Shown: positions 35,802 through 50,674, counted from the first letter of the stretch. The stretch: DNA of 64,000 bases from Unio delphinus (GCA_029339505.1 JAQISU010000036.1:8408501-8472500); one strand, 5' to 3'. Notes: generated by a model not told the origin, from the letters alone. Translations and numbers: made by a program.

Positions 35802-36750
35802 TGTTAGAGTTACTGCACGAAGTCTGTTATCATTTGTTGGAATTCACGATACGATGGAAATTAAATTAAATTAAAATTTAAAAAATAAAATTACAATAAA
35901 TAAAGATGAAAAAGTAAGTAGCTTATCGTTGAACTTGCTTTGCATTATGAAGCTCATTCGTTTTGACGCATAATATATTTTATATTTTAAACCCTAACAA
36001 AATACATAGGAATAGAACGTTTAATTTTATGGTTATAGTTTTGTTTATCAAATCATAACTACCTTCTCTACTGATCAAGGAAATGCATGTGATGGAATTT
36101 TTCTAATTACGCAATTGCTAATGTAGACTTTAATTTACATGAAAATGAGACATAATCAACTTGAGTTAACAAAAGGATATATTGTTTAGTGAAAACAACG
36201 TTAAATAGGATGTTTATCGAATGCTTTTAGTAGAATCAAAGCGAGATCAAATCTATCATGCATGAATCTATATTCTGAAAATATACAATATGTTGCACGA
36301 AACATCTTGGAGATAAAAGGCATTGTACATACATATAACATTTAATAACTTTTAATTATCTAGTTTTATTAATAAAAATAAAATCGTGCTGATAGGAACA
36401 ATGATCAATTTCTTTAAATATTGTACCTAATACTGACAAAACTATGAAGATACCTGTTTTAATAAATATGTACTTTAGTTTACCTCTTTTGTTCTCAAAT
36501 AAAATGGCAGTGTGTAAAAGAAGAACGATGGAAACTATCGATTAAGATGTCGGCAACATTTCAGAGGTATGATATTATGTGATTTTCTAAAGATTGGAAA
36601 AAGAGTAGTCATTAAAGGTGATATCTACTATTTTAGATGATTTGAAAACATTGAACAAAGACTTTTAAGTTTAGTCAGTATGCAAATGAAATTGTAAATG
36701 CTGCTTTAGTTCAGATTACAGTCCTATATGTGTACGAACACGATTATATA
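35801..36750. other. AT-rich stretch with no recognised gene
   Basis: No supported feature. Confidence 0.5.
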
Positions 36751-36751
36751 T

Positions 36752-36851
<100 letters not shown>

Positions 36852-36954
36852 GACCCTTACTTTAAATGTACAGAAAGGAAAAAGTGTTTTTAAAGAACTT
36901 CTCGAACGTTAGACTATATCACTACCATCCAAGATATGATTATATTTTAGTTAG

Positions 36955-37775
36955 GTGAGCCCAGATAAAACATTTGACATCACTATAGTCAGACAGGTAA
37001 AATAAGCACTGATAGAGCAGTGCACCAGAACACAGGCATGTGTAATAAGCACAGATAAAGCATTTCACTTCAACAGAGTCAGGCATGTCATATAAAACAG
37101 ATAATGTACTTCACCAGAATTAGACACGTGAAATATGCACAGATATAGCAGTTCACCAGTTAGGTATGTAAAATAAGCACAAAGAAGGAAATTTACTTTA
37201 CCAGAGTCAGGCATGTATAATAAGCAAATGTTAAGTACTTCACCAAAGTAAGGCATTTAAGAAAAGCACAGACAAAACATCTTACCAGAGTCAGGCATGT
37301 GAGAAAGGCAGAAACGAAACATCTCACACGAGTCAAGCACGTGAAAACAGCAGATACAAAACATCTCACTATATTATGGCATCTGAAATAAGCACATATA
37401 ACGTACTTCACCACAGTCACGCGCATGTGAAATAAGCACATAAAACCTACTTCACCAAAGTCAAGCGCATGTGAAATAAGCATATATAAGGTACTTCAAC
37501 ACAGTCAAGCGCACGTGAAATGAGAGCAGATAAAGTAGATCATCAGAGTCAATCATGTCAAATAATGTCAGATGAAACATCTCCCCGAAGTCAAACATGT
37601 GAAATAACCACAGATAGAGTACTTAACCAGAGTTTGACATGTAAACTAAGCAGATAAAACTCTTTATCAGAGTCTGGCATGTGAAATAATGAAACAGATT
37701 AAGCAGTTAACCAGAGTCAGGCATGTAAAATAAGCACAGACAAGACATCTTACCTGAGTCAGACATGTGTCAATG
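36955..37775. repeat. About 42-bp diverged minisatellite
   Basis: Some nineteen units share GTGAAATAAGCACAGATAAA and CTTCACCAGAGTCAGGCAT. Units vary from about 38 to 46 bp. The minus-strand frames (37065-37256 and 37193-37483) show the same repeat as peptide and are not genes. Confidence 0.92.
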
Positions 37776-38980
37776 ACGTGAATGCTGGAACCATTTCAAA
37801 ACAGCAACACAGAGGGCATAACTCCAATATTATAAAAACTTCAAATTCTATTCAATATGCCTTTCTTGTTGACTATTGTTGTGCGATTATATGAAAGTTG
37901 TATTAATTTGAATATATTTGTCTGCCTGAATCATATTAACAGGCAAATTTAATCTTTATAAAGTTAAGTAAGCCAAGGTGTTGCCGAGACGTTTATAAGA
38001 ATGTATACGGTATAACGGTACCAATTGTACAACCCCCCCCCCCCCAGGTCGGCGGAGCTTAGGTGTAGGGATTCAGAAATAAACAACAACACTATCTGTG
38101 GTTAATAAGACTTGTATTTTTTGTTAGACTGAAAAAAGCTTAAGCCTCTTGGCAGCATGTGAGATTATGTTAATTTATATCTAGATCATAATTTGTAATT
38201 TTTATGATTTTTTTATTTGAAATGTGGCACACATGGGTGAAAATATGTATGTTGTGACTAGATAACTCTTACCCACGTCTAGTTCCAGCAGAGTTATCTC
38301 TCTTAAATGAAATGGAGTAACTAGTCTAGTCCTTGTAAAATTGACCATCTAGCATTGAGTTCTATGACAGTGTGTGATATGTAAGCTGAAGTAGGATAAA
38401 AAGTATATTTATTTCGTAAAACATTAGCATTGAAGTCTATGGAAAAACAATTGGTACCGTGATACGTTATAGTTTTCTCTGTAGTATAAAACATGGCGTG
38501 CAAGTAAAACGTACAGATTACGAAATATAGTATTAAAAAAAATGTTTAAAAAAATGAAAAGGAAAAATAATAACGGGAATGGAAAGGTTGGATGGCAAAT
38601 ACATTCCTTCTTTCTTCAAGTTATGCAAATAAGTACTATATGTAAAAAAAAAGTTTAACATAAAACACAAAACAATGTTGTGTCATATACAATTAACGAT
38701 AATCAGTTGATAAATGATAACTAGTAACTATCCTTATGTTGTGAACGCCAGCTGTTCAATTTCTATGATCTGTACAATAGTAAAAGCTATCTATTGTATC
38801 CTTGTTGCCATTCTTCATACACATATGTGTTTGCCACGACCGCTAGAGTGAGGCCGACTAGATTTCGGATTTGTTTTGATTTTGAAGCATTACTTAGGAC
38901 ACACAGAACATATAGTTTCTATAATAATAATAATAATTAAAAATTAATATTAAAAAAATGATAATAATAATAATATAAAA
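37776..38980. other. AT-rich stretch with a poly-C tract
   Basis: A run of about 13 C lies near 38033-38045. Otherwise no supported gene or element was recognised. Confidence 0.5.
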
Positions 38981-38982
38981 TA

Positions 38983-39260
<278 letters not shown>

Positions 39261-40259
39261 CTAATAAATATAGTGATAATAAAATAATAAAAAATATAAT
39301 GATAATAAAATGATAATACAAATATAGTGATAATAAAATGATAATAAAAATATAATGGTAAATAAAATGTTAATACAAATAATAAAATGATAATAAAATG
39401 ATGATGAAATGATGATGGTAAGATGATAAGATGATTATGAGAAATTGATGATGATTAAATGATGATGATAAAATGATGATAAAATGATGCTAAAAAAATG
39501 AGATGATGATGAGATGATGATGAGATGATCAGATGATGATCAGATGATGATCAGATCATGAGATATTCAGATAATGACATTTTGTTGCTAAGATGGTAAG
39601 ATGATGATAAAATGATGATGATAAAATTATTATATACAATGATAATGATGATGATATGATGATGAGATGATGAGATGATGAGGTGATGAGATGATGATAT
39701 GATGATGAGATAATGATGAGATGATGAGATGATGAAGAGATGATGATGACGTGATGAGACAATGATGAGATGAAGAGATGGTAAGATGATGATGATAAAA
39801 TGTCGCTGATAAAATGATGATGATAAAATGATGATGTTCATGATGATGATGATGATGATGAGATGATATGATGATGAGATGATGAGATGATGAGATAATG
39901 ATGAGATGATAAGATGATGATGAGTTGATGAAATGATGAAGAGATGATGATGACGTAATGAGACAATGATGAGATGCTCAGATGATGATAGGATGATGAT
40001 GAGATGCTGAGATGTTGATGATGATGATAAGATAATGAGATGAAGAGATGGTAAGATGATGATGATACAATGTTGATGATAAAATGTTGATGATGAAATG
40101 ATAATGATGATGATGATGATTATTATTATGAGATGATGATGCTGCTGCTGATGATCACGATGACCATGATGATGATCATGATGATGACGATGATGACGAC
40201 GACGATTATTATTCCAAAGACGACGGCGATGATGATGATGACGACGACATTGTTGTTGT

Positions 40260-40332
<73 letters not shown>

Positions 40333-40333
40333 A

Positions 40334-40413
<80 letters not shown>
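39261..40413. repeat. (GAT)n/(AAT)n complex array of about 1.15 kb
   Basis: Imperfect GATGATGAGATGATGAT-type sequence progressively becomes a pure GAT run at the right end (about 40258-40413). It ends exactly at a truncated LINE fragment. The 299-codon minus frame (His, Ile, Ser runs) and other long frames through it are low-complexity artefacts. Confidence 0.95.
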
Positions 40414-40414
<1 letters not shown>

Positions 40415-40700
40415 TTGCTGGGCCCTGGTATGCAAAATAACGTTGTCCATGTGACTTCGTTTTCGTAGTGGGAATGATGAGTATCAAATTGGCAGAAGAG
40501 GAGCATAAGTATCTTGCTGGCGTGTACACATGAGTGAGGTCAGAAAGGTATATTGAACTGGAGTCCGTCAGTGAAACGTACCACAGAGAACAAATGTTGT
40601 TGTGGATTCTGGAACGAATGGATAGCCAGTATAGGGTGTAGATCAGCGGGTAGGTGTGCTTTGATCGTGGCTCTCGATGGATGGTCGAACATCTGTGTTT
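40414..40700 (-). mobile_element. CR1/L2-like LINE, copy 4 (3' end replaced by GAT array)
   Basis: The minus-strand blocks LTHVYTPARYLCS, KTKSHGQRYFAYQGPAT and LYWLSIRSRI match the family C-terminus. The last coding block and the 3' UTR are missing and GAT repeats take their place. Confidence 0.88.
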
Positions 40701-41510
40701 TGTGTATAGGTTCAAAGGGTTTCTTTTAGCTGGATGTAAGTTCCAGGGGATTTACTACTCTTATATATTAGCTGCAGATATGGACCATGTGCTTTCGTGA
40801 TTCTACGAGCTGTAAAAAGGTGCCAAGCGGCTTTGCTGATGGGTTTTATGAGCTGTATATAGGTTCTAAGGGTTTTGTCCACGATTTCTACAATCTGTAT
40901 GTAGCCTTCAAGGGTGATGTTCGGGTTTTATATGAGCTGTACATATGTTCCATTGGTTTATTTGGCGGATTTTGTTCGCGGTTTATATGAGCTGTATTTA
41001 GGTTGCAACGTTTCTTTTTCTTCAAAGTTTATGTGAGCTCTTTGGGTTTTGTTTATTGTCTCTATGAGCTGTACATATAGTCAAATAATCGTTTTTGTCA
41101 TTTTTAAAGCTGTAAATGGGTCCGAAAAAATGGCCTTGATTATTTTTTCGCCCGTATGTTTTTCTGGCTTTTAATATTAATAAGTTGCTTATATCCAGTT
41201 TTAATATTCAGTATTTCCATTATAAATTATACAAATGTAGAGTTTACTTTTCCTGCTAAATTTCATTAACCAATTCAACGTTTGAAAGACAAATATTTTC
41301 TATGTAAATGTGGTTTTCTATATTTTTGTCGGCATAACATACCATAGTGCTTATTAATGTGTTATTCATAATAAAAAGATGTAATATTCTCAGAAAAGGT
41401 GTGCTCATTATTTTTTTAAAACATTGCATATCTAACATTAGTACTGGTTATCTTTAATTCAATTCTCGTTCGAACGGCCTGACTTTTGAACATTTTAAGT
41501 TGTCTCCCTT
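40700..41510. other. Diverged stretch with weak 60-bp periodicity
   Basis: Between about 40700 and 41120 the motif TATGAGCTGTA(T/C)ATAGGTTC recurs roughly every 55-65 bp, a decayed minisatellite. The plus frame 40787-40990 runs through it. The rest is featureless. Confidence 0.6.
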
Positions 41511-41534
41511 GGTCTGAAAATCCATGCATTCGGC

Positions 41535-41902
41535 ACCACTGTAAGAGTGGCTGTACAGTTTATGTACTATTACTGTATCACACACTGTAAGAGTGGCTGT
41601 ACAGTTTATGTACTATTACTGTATCACACACTGTAAGAGTGGCTGTACAGTTTATGTACTATTACTGTATCACACACTGTAAGAGTGGCTGTACAATTTA
41701 TGTACTATTACTGTATCACACACTAAGAGTGGCTGTACAGTTTATGTACTATTACTGTATCACACACTGTAAGAGTGGCTGTACAATTTATGTACTATTA
41801 CTGTATCACACACTGTAAGAGTGGCTGTACAGTTTATGTACTATTACTGTATCACACACTGTAAGAGTGGCTGTACAGTTTATGTACTATTACTGTATCA
41901 CA
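41535..41902. repeat. 46-bp minisatellite, 8 units
   Basis: Units are nearly identical (CTGTAAGAGTGGCTGTACAG plus TTTATGTACTATTACTGTAT), one of them 2 bp shorter. Two units share a G-to-A change (TACAATTT), marking a duplicated block. Confidence 0.95.
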
Positions 41903-42089
41903 GGCTTTTATTAATTTGTGCTTAACAAAGAATCAGTTTTTATAGTATTGTACTATAGCGAAGTGCTCATGCCCCTTGTTTTCGTAATGGTATCACAATG
42001 CTATGTGTAAATCTTATTGTGCAAATGAGTATCATAAATTAAGAATTTTTATTTTTTATTTTGAAAAGTATTCCACTGTCAAAATGTAC

Positions 42090-42482
42090 ACACGCACGCA
42101 CGCACACACACAGATACATACATACATACATACATACATACATACATACATACATACATACATACATACATACATACATACATACATACATACATACATA
42201 CATACATACATACATACATACATACGCATGCATGCATGCATGCATACATACATACATACATACATACATACATACATACATACATACATACATACATACA
42301 TACATACATACATACATACATACATACATACATACATACATACATACATACATACATACATACATACATACATACATACATACATACATACATACATACA
42401 TACATACATACATACATACATACATACATACATACATACATACGTACATACATACATACATACATACATACATACATGCATC
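42090..42482. repeat. (CATA)n microsatellite with (GCAC)n and (CATG)n
   Basis: Nearly 400 bp of CATA repeats. All long frames through it on either strand (up to 213 codons) are His-Thr-Tyr-Ile or Met-Tyr-Val-Cys runs. Confidence 0.95.
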
Positions 42483-42495
42483 CATACGTGCGTGC

Positions 42496-43230
42496 ACCAA
42501 CATGTCATGAACATATGCAAGGCTGCATATCTTGAACTGAGACGCATCAATCCTATTCGTAAATATCTTTCAGTTGATGCAACTAATACACTTGTTTGTT
42601 CACTAGTACTTTCAAGACTGGACCATTGTAACTCAGTTCTGTAGGGTTCATCACAATGTTTACTCCAGAAACTTCAAAACGTTCAAAACAAAGCTGGCCG
42701 GATCATCTTTAGAGTACCTCTATCAGAGCACACCTCACCACTGCTCTGTACCCTACACTGGCTATCAATTCGATACAGAATCAAACACACAATTTGTTCT
42801 CTGTGCTATGTTTTACTGACAGACACCAGTCCAACATACCTATCCGGCCTCACCCATGTGTACACACCAGCAAGATACTTACGCTCTTCTTCTTACAATC
42901 GTATACTCATCGTTCCCACTGTGAAAACGAAGTCATATGGACAACGTTCGTTTGCATACCAGGGCCTGGTTATGTGAAACGAATTGCCCATTGAAATTAG
43001 ACACAAGGACACAGTGGACCCATTTAAGAGTGCTCTTAAAACTCACCTTTTTCGACTAAAGGGACAAACTTAGAGACCTAATAATGTTTTGTATCTTATA
43101 TGATTTTCAGCATGTTTTTATGTTTTCCAATTTCATTGTTTTTGTCATTTGTTTCTCTGTAGTGTAGTCATATCATTATAGATGTTGTAAAGCGCTTAGA
43201 GTTCTAAAGATTATGCGCTATACAAAGTCA
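42496..43230 (+). mobile_element. CR1/L2-like LINE, copy 5
   Basis: Plus-strand C-terminal third of the family. It starts HQHVMNICKAAYLELRRI, then LVCSLVLSRLDHCNSVL, a stop, TLHWLSIRYRIKHT, THVYTPARYLRS, IEIRHKDT and KTHLF. The 3' UTR ends GCGCTATACAAAGTCATCG before the trinucleotide tail. It begins directly after a CATA array, which marks the 5' truncation. Confidence 0.93.
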
Positions 43231-43412
<182 letters not shown>

Positions 43413-43526
43413 ATTAGGATTAACTGTGCATGATTAATTCACATTTTAAATTTTCTGTTCGTAATTGTTTTATGGCCTGAATTGAAATGTTTTATTCTGC
43501 ATTTCATTCGTACCGACTGGGGGGAA

Positions 43527-43846
43527 TATTGATTGATTGATTGATTAGGATTTTTAACATATCTTTAACAATTTGCCATTCATATCGCCACGATTTCTGC
43601 AATGAGGCAGTTTATAGTCTAGCACTGGGGCATCATGCCGCAGACATGTAGCATTATGTCCCTCCCAGTCACATTATCCTGACACCAGTCCGATAAGTCC
43701 TAACACTAACCTCTTAATGCTGAGCGTCAAGCGAGGCAGCTGTTAGTACCATCATTGTAAGTCTTTGGTATAACTAGGCCGGGTATCGAACCCACGACCT
43801 CCCGCTTCCACGGCGAACGCTCTAACCACTAAGCCACCGGAGCGGG
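43527..43846 (-). mobile_element. tRNA-derived SINE, family 1, copy 3
   Basis: The reverse complement gives a full-length element. It has the head GCTCCGGTGGCTTAGTGGTT (A-box) and GGTTCGATACCC (B-box), then the body, and the tail ATCC(TAATC)n with TCAA repeats. It abuts an AG/poly-G microsatellite on its head side. Confidence 0.92.
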
Positions 43847-43847
43847 G

Positions 43848-43849
<2 letters not shown>

Positions 43850-43892
<43 letters not shown>

Positions 43893-43945
43893 GGGGGGGG
43901 GGGGGGGGGGTAAGAGGGGGAGGAAGAGGGGAGAGAGAGGGGATA
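43850..43945. repeat. (AG)n and poly-G tract
   Basis: An AG run of about 40 bp, then about 18 consecutive G, then GGGGGAGGAAGAGGGGAGAG. The G tracts could form a quadruplex on the plus strand. Confidence 0.93.
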
Positions 43946-44180
43946 TATATACACACAATTTGATATCGTTAGTAATGTTTTAAAGTAGAATAATGGCTGA
44001 GATCGACTGCAACGATACTATTTTCCTCATCTTGGTTCTTTGCTTAGCTTCGTTTCTACGCCAGACTTATATCTATTCACCGAAAATGTGAATAGCTGAA
44101 CGTTCAGTATTTTGTAGCGCTGTACGTTCTTCATTAAAACCATAGTTCATGTTTAAATCATAAGTTTGTCTATATATATA

Positions 44181-45120
<940 letters not shown>

Positions 45121-45560
45121 TTTAAAATCATGGTATTTAAAGTGCTGGTATCAAACAATTGATATACCATCCAATAATATTGACATATTGACATATTCAA
45201 CTAGTACCCTCCCATGGCGAACTAATACAACGATATAAAGATTCTATTAACTGCAGGCCTATATATCAATGAAGACTTTCAACTCATTCATAATTTCTAA
45301 TGACATGAAAATAACAATAATTAATATTAAGAATCACTGTTTTCTTTAAATGAAATCAAAATGTTATCTCCATTTCATCGGACTCATTTTTTTTCTTCTT
45401 TATTTCCGTATCACCTCTCGTGCGTAACGGACAAAATCAGGAAAAATATGGAGTGAGAGAGAAAAAAATTGAACGTGTACCAAGTAAACTACAGAAATCT
45501 GGCTATCGTAGTGGAATGTTTACGCTTTCCTTGGGATCTACCTACATTGTTTATAATATC
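45121..45560. other. AT-rich stretch with no recognised gene
   Basis: No supported feature. Confidence 0.5.
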
Positions 45561-45564
45561 AGTG

Positions 45565-45690
45565 AAACAAAGTAGCAATAGCCAGTCGAAGCTAGGCCTA
45601 TCTTAAATTTGTAGCAATAGCCAGTCGAAGCTAGGCCTATCCTAAATTTGTAGCAATAAGCCAGTTGGCACTAGGCCTATGCTAAATTTG
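45565..45690. repeat. 42-bp tandem repeat, 3 units
   Basis: Three units share GTAGCAATAGCCAGTCGAAG and CTAGGCCTAT. Confidence 0.9.
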
Positions 45691-45723
45691 TCGGTTACGA
45701 GGCACACATACTATATCGTATAC

Positions 45724-45801
<78 letters not shown>

Positions 45802-45839
45802 AAGAAGAAGAAGAAGAAGAAGAAGAAGAAGAAGAAGAA
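45724..45839. repeat. (AAT)n-(AAG)n microsatellite, LINE tail
   Basis: An AAT run changes abruptly into an AAG run next to antisense LINE copy 6. Confidence 0.95.
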
Positions 45840-46790
45840 TTAGGACTTGCTATATTGCCTTATCTTTAGAATTGCTAAGCTCTTTACAACATCTATAATG
45901 ATATCACTACCAAAAAAAATACAAAGCAAATACCATGAAGTTAGACAACGTAAAAAACGTTGAAAATATTTAAGGTATGAAACATTATTATGTCTTTTTG
46001 TGTGTTCTTGCAGTCGAAAAGATGAGTTTTAGGAGCAGTCTTGAAAATATCACTGTGTCTTTGTATCATGTTTCAGTGGGCAATTCGTTCCACGTTGCTG
46101 GGACCTGGTATGCAAAATAACGTTGTATATATGGTTTCGTTTTTATAATGGGAATAATGGGTATAAGATTGTTAGAAACGGAGCGTAAGTATCTTGCTGG
46201 TGTATACTCATGGATGAAGATATGTATGTTGGACTGAATTTTGAAACGTAGCACAGATAACAACTTTTGTGTTTGATTCTTGATCGAATGGATAACCATT
46301 GTTAGCTACAGAGGAGCGGAGGTGTGCTTTGATCGTGGTACTATAAGGATGATCCGAGCAGTTGTGTTTTGAACGTTTTGAGGTTTCGAGAGTTGATATT
46401 GAGACGAATAAGACAGAATTGAGTTACAATAGTTTAGTCTTGAAAGTACTAATGAACACACAAGTGTTTTAGTGGCATCAACTGATATATATTTGCAAAT
46501 GGATCTCAGCTCAAGATATGCAGCCTTGCATATGTTCATGACATGTTGTTGCAATGTGATAGTACTGTCTAAAGTAACACTTAGGTCTCGTACTGATTGT
46601 GTGAATTTACTGTTGGCGTTACTGATATTTATTATTTGAGGTAAGATATGTGAATGAGAAGATCTCTGTTGCGATCAGAATGGCCTCAGTTTTATCATCA
46701 TTCATCTGCAGCTTGTTAAATGTCATCCATAATTGCACATCAGAAATGCAAAATGCACCTCTCTACTCCTTGGATAATGCTTTGTTGCTG
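45840..46790 (-). mobile_element. CR1/L2-like LINE, copy 6
   Basis: Minus-strand blocks from the LQHVMNICKAAYLELR region (46554-46306) and upstream down to the SNNLIPIIPIIKTK and RYFAYQVPATWNELP blocks (46299-46066), followed by the family 3' UTR. This is the most diverged copy. Confidence 0.88.
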
Positions 46791-46963
46791 TTATTTCTTC
46801 AAGCTATTATAATATTCTTAAAATCGAGAATACGTAATTAAATATAAACATGTCCAAATTGTCGTCCCCGCCCCGCCATCTTCCCTCTGGATTATGGTAG
46901 CTAAATACGGACGAAAATCCACATAAATACGAGATTTTTGCTTGTGTTATATGACGATGTCTT

Positions 46964-47036
<73 letters not shown>

Positions 47037-47353
47037 ACGTTCTCTGAGAGAGAGAAATAGAGAGATAATCTCTTAGAGAATGTGTTAGATGCTCTGAGAG
47101 AGCTAGAGAGAGAGATTCTCTGTGACTGGGAAAGAGATTTTCTGAGAGAGTAAGAGTGATAGAGAGAGAGAGAGCGAAAAAGATAGATAGATTATCTGCT
47201 AGAAAAGGAGATTCTCTGAGAGAGAGATTATTTGATAGAGATTTTCTCTGAGAGAGGGAGACATAGTCTGTTTGTCTGAGAGAGAGAGAGACAGAAAGAG
47301 AGAGAGAAAGATATTCTCTGCGAGAGATTCTCTGAGAGAGAAGTAGGGATTCT

Positions 47354-47420
<67 letters not shown>
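46964..47420. repeat. (AG)n tract with interspersed TCTCTGAGAGAG units
   Basis: Pure AG runs at both ends enclose about 300 bp built of GATTCTCTGAGAGAGAGA-like units. CTCT next to GAGAG makes many short inverted repeats, so the strand can form serial hairpins. Confidence 0.93.
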
Positions 47421-47421
<1 letters not shown>

Positions 47422-48555
47422 TGAAATGTTAATTAAAGCAGAATAATGACTTAGATAAACTGTCAGTATATTAAATCCTTTTAATTACCTCTTGCTGGTT
47501 CGTCCTTCACCTTGGTTTTTATTCTACGTCAATTTTCATACGCCAGTACGAGTGCCTGGCAGTTCATTACGAGGAAGACGTAATTCCCTTCATAGCTATT
47601 AAAATGTTTGTGTCAGTTTCAGCTGAATCGTATTGTATTTAGTTACAAGCGCTCTGAAACAATATTTTCACCGGCTCATTGCAGATACAGTTTTCAAGGG
47701 TCGAATGTCATCAAATGTTTATTATGTAAACTGAGCGTAAGTATTATCTAACAGCAATACGTATTTATCTCTGCATCCAACCACATGACGCAAATTTGGA
47801 ACAAAGCATTTCTTACTCCTTAATTTCTTTCAGTGTTGTTTACTATAATGCATCTTCATGTAAAGGGAAGTAACCCTTCGGTGGCAATGTAAGATGAAAC
47901 GTTCTACGCAGAAAGTAGCATGTACCTAACAATATCCATGCCACGAATCCTCATATCTCTAAGCAGATTTGATTATTAATTTAGGTTATGACTTTTGTTC
48001 TGTAAGACATTGACATAGTTACGAACTGTTTCCTTCTAGCTTGAATATCTCGTATCAAAAGTCTAAACACTCACCCCGCAAATTTCAACTATATTTTTAT
48101 AATCAAGAGATCGAAGTTACATAACATCACATTCGTATAATAACAAGCAGACATTATGTCAGCAATCAGCTGGAAAATACCAAAAAAACTCGTTTGTAAA
48201 AAAACAAAGACTTTATAGACATTTGTGTATAGGATAATGGTGGCTATTCTTCCTCTAATACGTAATATCTGATTACAAGACGGCAGCCAACCTTTCTAAC
48301 ACTAAAATTCACCAGGTGCTACCTTTTATTAATCACGTCTTGAAAGAATCAAGTGCATATGTCAAGATGCGATAAATTACGATCAAAACGATTTTGTTAT
48401 AAGAAAATATTTTGTGGACAATACTCGGATTATTTTATGATAATATGTATATTATGGAAGCGTTACAAATTCCCAATTAATAATAATAATAATAATGTTC
48501 AAAAAAAGGGATTTCACTTGTATTAATTGGTAGTAATTCATACTGTTTAATTATC
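47421..48555. other. AT-rich stretch with no recognised gene
   Basis: No supported gene or repeat was recognised. Confidence 0.5.
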
Positions 48556-48559
48556 TTAA

Positions 48560-48566
<7 letters not shown>

Positions 48567-48611
<45 letters not shown>
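48567..48611. repeat. (GT)n microsatellite
   Basis: A GT run of about 44 bp. Confidence 0.95.
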
Positions 48612-49053
48612 CTTCTATATGGTAGGTCACATATGGGTTTAACCAGTGCGAAATTAATCAGCCATTGTAACATGTATCGGAATTTTTAGGGACAATTATC
48701 TAGAACACAATGGCGCCAAGGGCACAAATTTAAATTGTCAAAGGGTTCGCACTTATTTCTGTTTAGATATTCTTTTATCTAAAACTATTTTAGAATTCTT
48801 TTGCTGTAACGTTAATACAGAAACCGAATTAGTCGTCTGATCATAATACGTCTTTGCAATAATTTCAAGACTATGTCGCAGACTAAAACCCATTTAATAT
48901 TATCAGGAAATTCAATTTAATTTGTATTTTATATTTATATACAGCATTATTATTAGGCAAGATTTAAAGAAAGGATTTATTTTAAACTTTCAAAAAGTTG
49001 TTTTGATTATGATGTATATTGAGGCTCATATGGATAAATATAACACGTCCAGT

Positions 49054-49150
49054 GTTATTCCAGATAGGCATCGGATCTCGCGAGACTCGAAGAGGTGAAC
49101 GTTGTTTGACGCGTTTCCAGTTTCAAATGAGATGTGATGCAAGCAGAAAA
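49054..49150 (+). other. Candidate small coding exon, identity unknown
   Basis: An acceptor-like GTTATTCCAG near 49064 and a donor AAAG|GTAAAG near 49152 bracket about 88 bp that is less AT-rich than its flanks. In the frame of 49019-49222 it reads IGIGSRETRRGERCLTRFQF and on to a second cysteine (RCDASRKG). The two-cysteine, basic content could fit part of a secreted protein, but no family is recognised and no partner exon was found. It may be chance. Confidence 0.25.
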
Positions 49151-49229
49151 GGTAAAGATACGGTAGTCATCATATTAGTATTAAACATCCTAATAATAAC
49201 ACATTTTGTTGACCAAAATTAACTTCTTT

Positions 49230-50380
49230 TGTTTTCACAATAAAACAAAAATATCATAACTATAGCGGTTTAAATTTCATGTTATTTACCCACTTTTCGA
49301 ACCAATTTGTTTGTGAACAAAGAGAATTAATCTATATGGATAAATAAAGTTTCTATTAAAAAATATGTTTTGTCTCTCATTTGGAATGAAAAATCACAGA
49401 ATTGATATGCAATGGAGTGTGTCATTGTGGTAAAAATAAACCGAAAATATGTTGTAATTAATGTTATAACTGTTTTATTTGTAGATGGAAAAAAAACTTA
49501 TTATGCTATTTTTATTGCTAGAAAATACAATATATGTACAAATGTAACATGTGAATCGATGAGAATGGATTAGATGTATTAAAACCTTTCCTAGAAACCA
49601 CCCAAAACTGAAAAAGAAGTGATAGCAGTTAGAAATCACGGGTGTTATGATAAATGATTTACGGCAACGTGATCCATTATTCTAGGTTAGGCACACATAA
49701 AGCGTTATGTCGTAATTTAGATTTACAGGAATCATGTAGTTTTGTCATATTGATAAATAGCTGCCATACCATGCCTGAGGAACTGATGGGATTGATCTGA
49801 GCTAATTAATTTCTCATTCCCTCAAACTGATCGGCAACTGACAGTTTTGAATCAGAATACGCTATACTCGGAATCAAGTAGACCATAGTGGAGTTATAAA
49901 TCCCTGCCAGCATGGATTAAACAGGAATACAGTTTACAAACTAAATTGGATAAACATGTTAAATAAATTTGCACAAACTTGTAGATAAAGGAAAAAATTA
50001 AAGAAATGCTCGATTTAGCAAGCTAGAGAAATATATTACTTTGCATTTTGCCGCACGTATGTTGCGATCGAAATAGTCTTAATTATAATCCCCATAAAGT
50101 AATAGTCGACTTTGTATTTTGTATCTGTAATAGTCGTAAATGACCACTTTAAAACATATAATTTTGACATATAGCTAAATCTAGCTCATTACTTATTAAA
50201 CAAAATCGCATCAAAGAATTTTTGCAGGCAAATTTAGGACAATGTTTTCATTTGAGCAGGTATGGTTGTCATATTTGTCCAGAAAAGTAGAGTGCAATTT
50301 GTGCACATCATGAGTTTGTTTTTCTTCTTTATTTATTTTATTACAGCCTGTTTTTACAGTTTAAACTGAATGGTTAAAGA
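49230..50380. other. AT-rich stretch with no recognised gene
   Basis: No supported feature. Confidence 0.5.
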
Positions 50381-50385
50381 AGCTT

Positions 50386-50390
50386 CATAA

Positions 50391-50458
<68 letters not shown>

Positions 50459-50609
50459 TCAACAATACAAATAATAGCAACAATAATAAAAATAATAATA
50501 CTAATAATAATAATAATAACAGCAATAACAATGTTAATACTAATACTACTACGAATAATAATAACACAACAACATCAATAATAATAATAATAAAAACAAC
50601 AACAACATC

Positions 50610-50672
<63 letters not shown>
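50386..50672. repeat. (AAT)n with (AAC)n variants
   Basis: Trinucleotide array of about 290 bp; the Leu-rich minus frame is an artefact. Confidence 0.95.

Positions 50673-50674
<2 letters not shown>

Noticed and set aside
39551..40450. 299-codon His/Ile/Ser-rich protein on the minus strand
   Set aside because: It is a readthrough of GAT/AAT repeats and part of a LINE fragment. Every frame through the array is open and low-complexity.
42003..42644. 213-codon His-Thr-Tyr-Ile protein on the plus strand
   Set aside because: It is a CATA microsatellite fused by chance to a truncated LINE frame.
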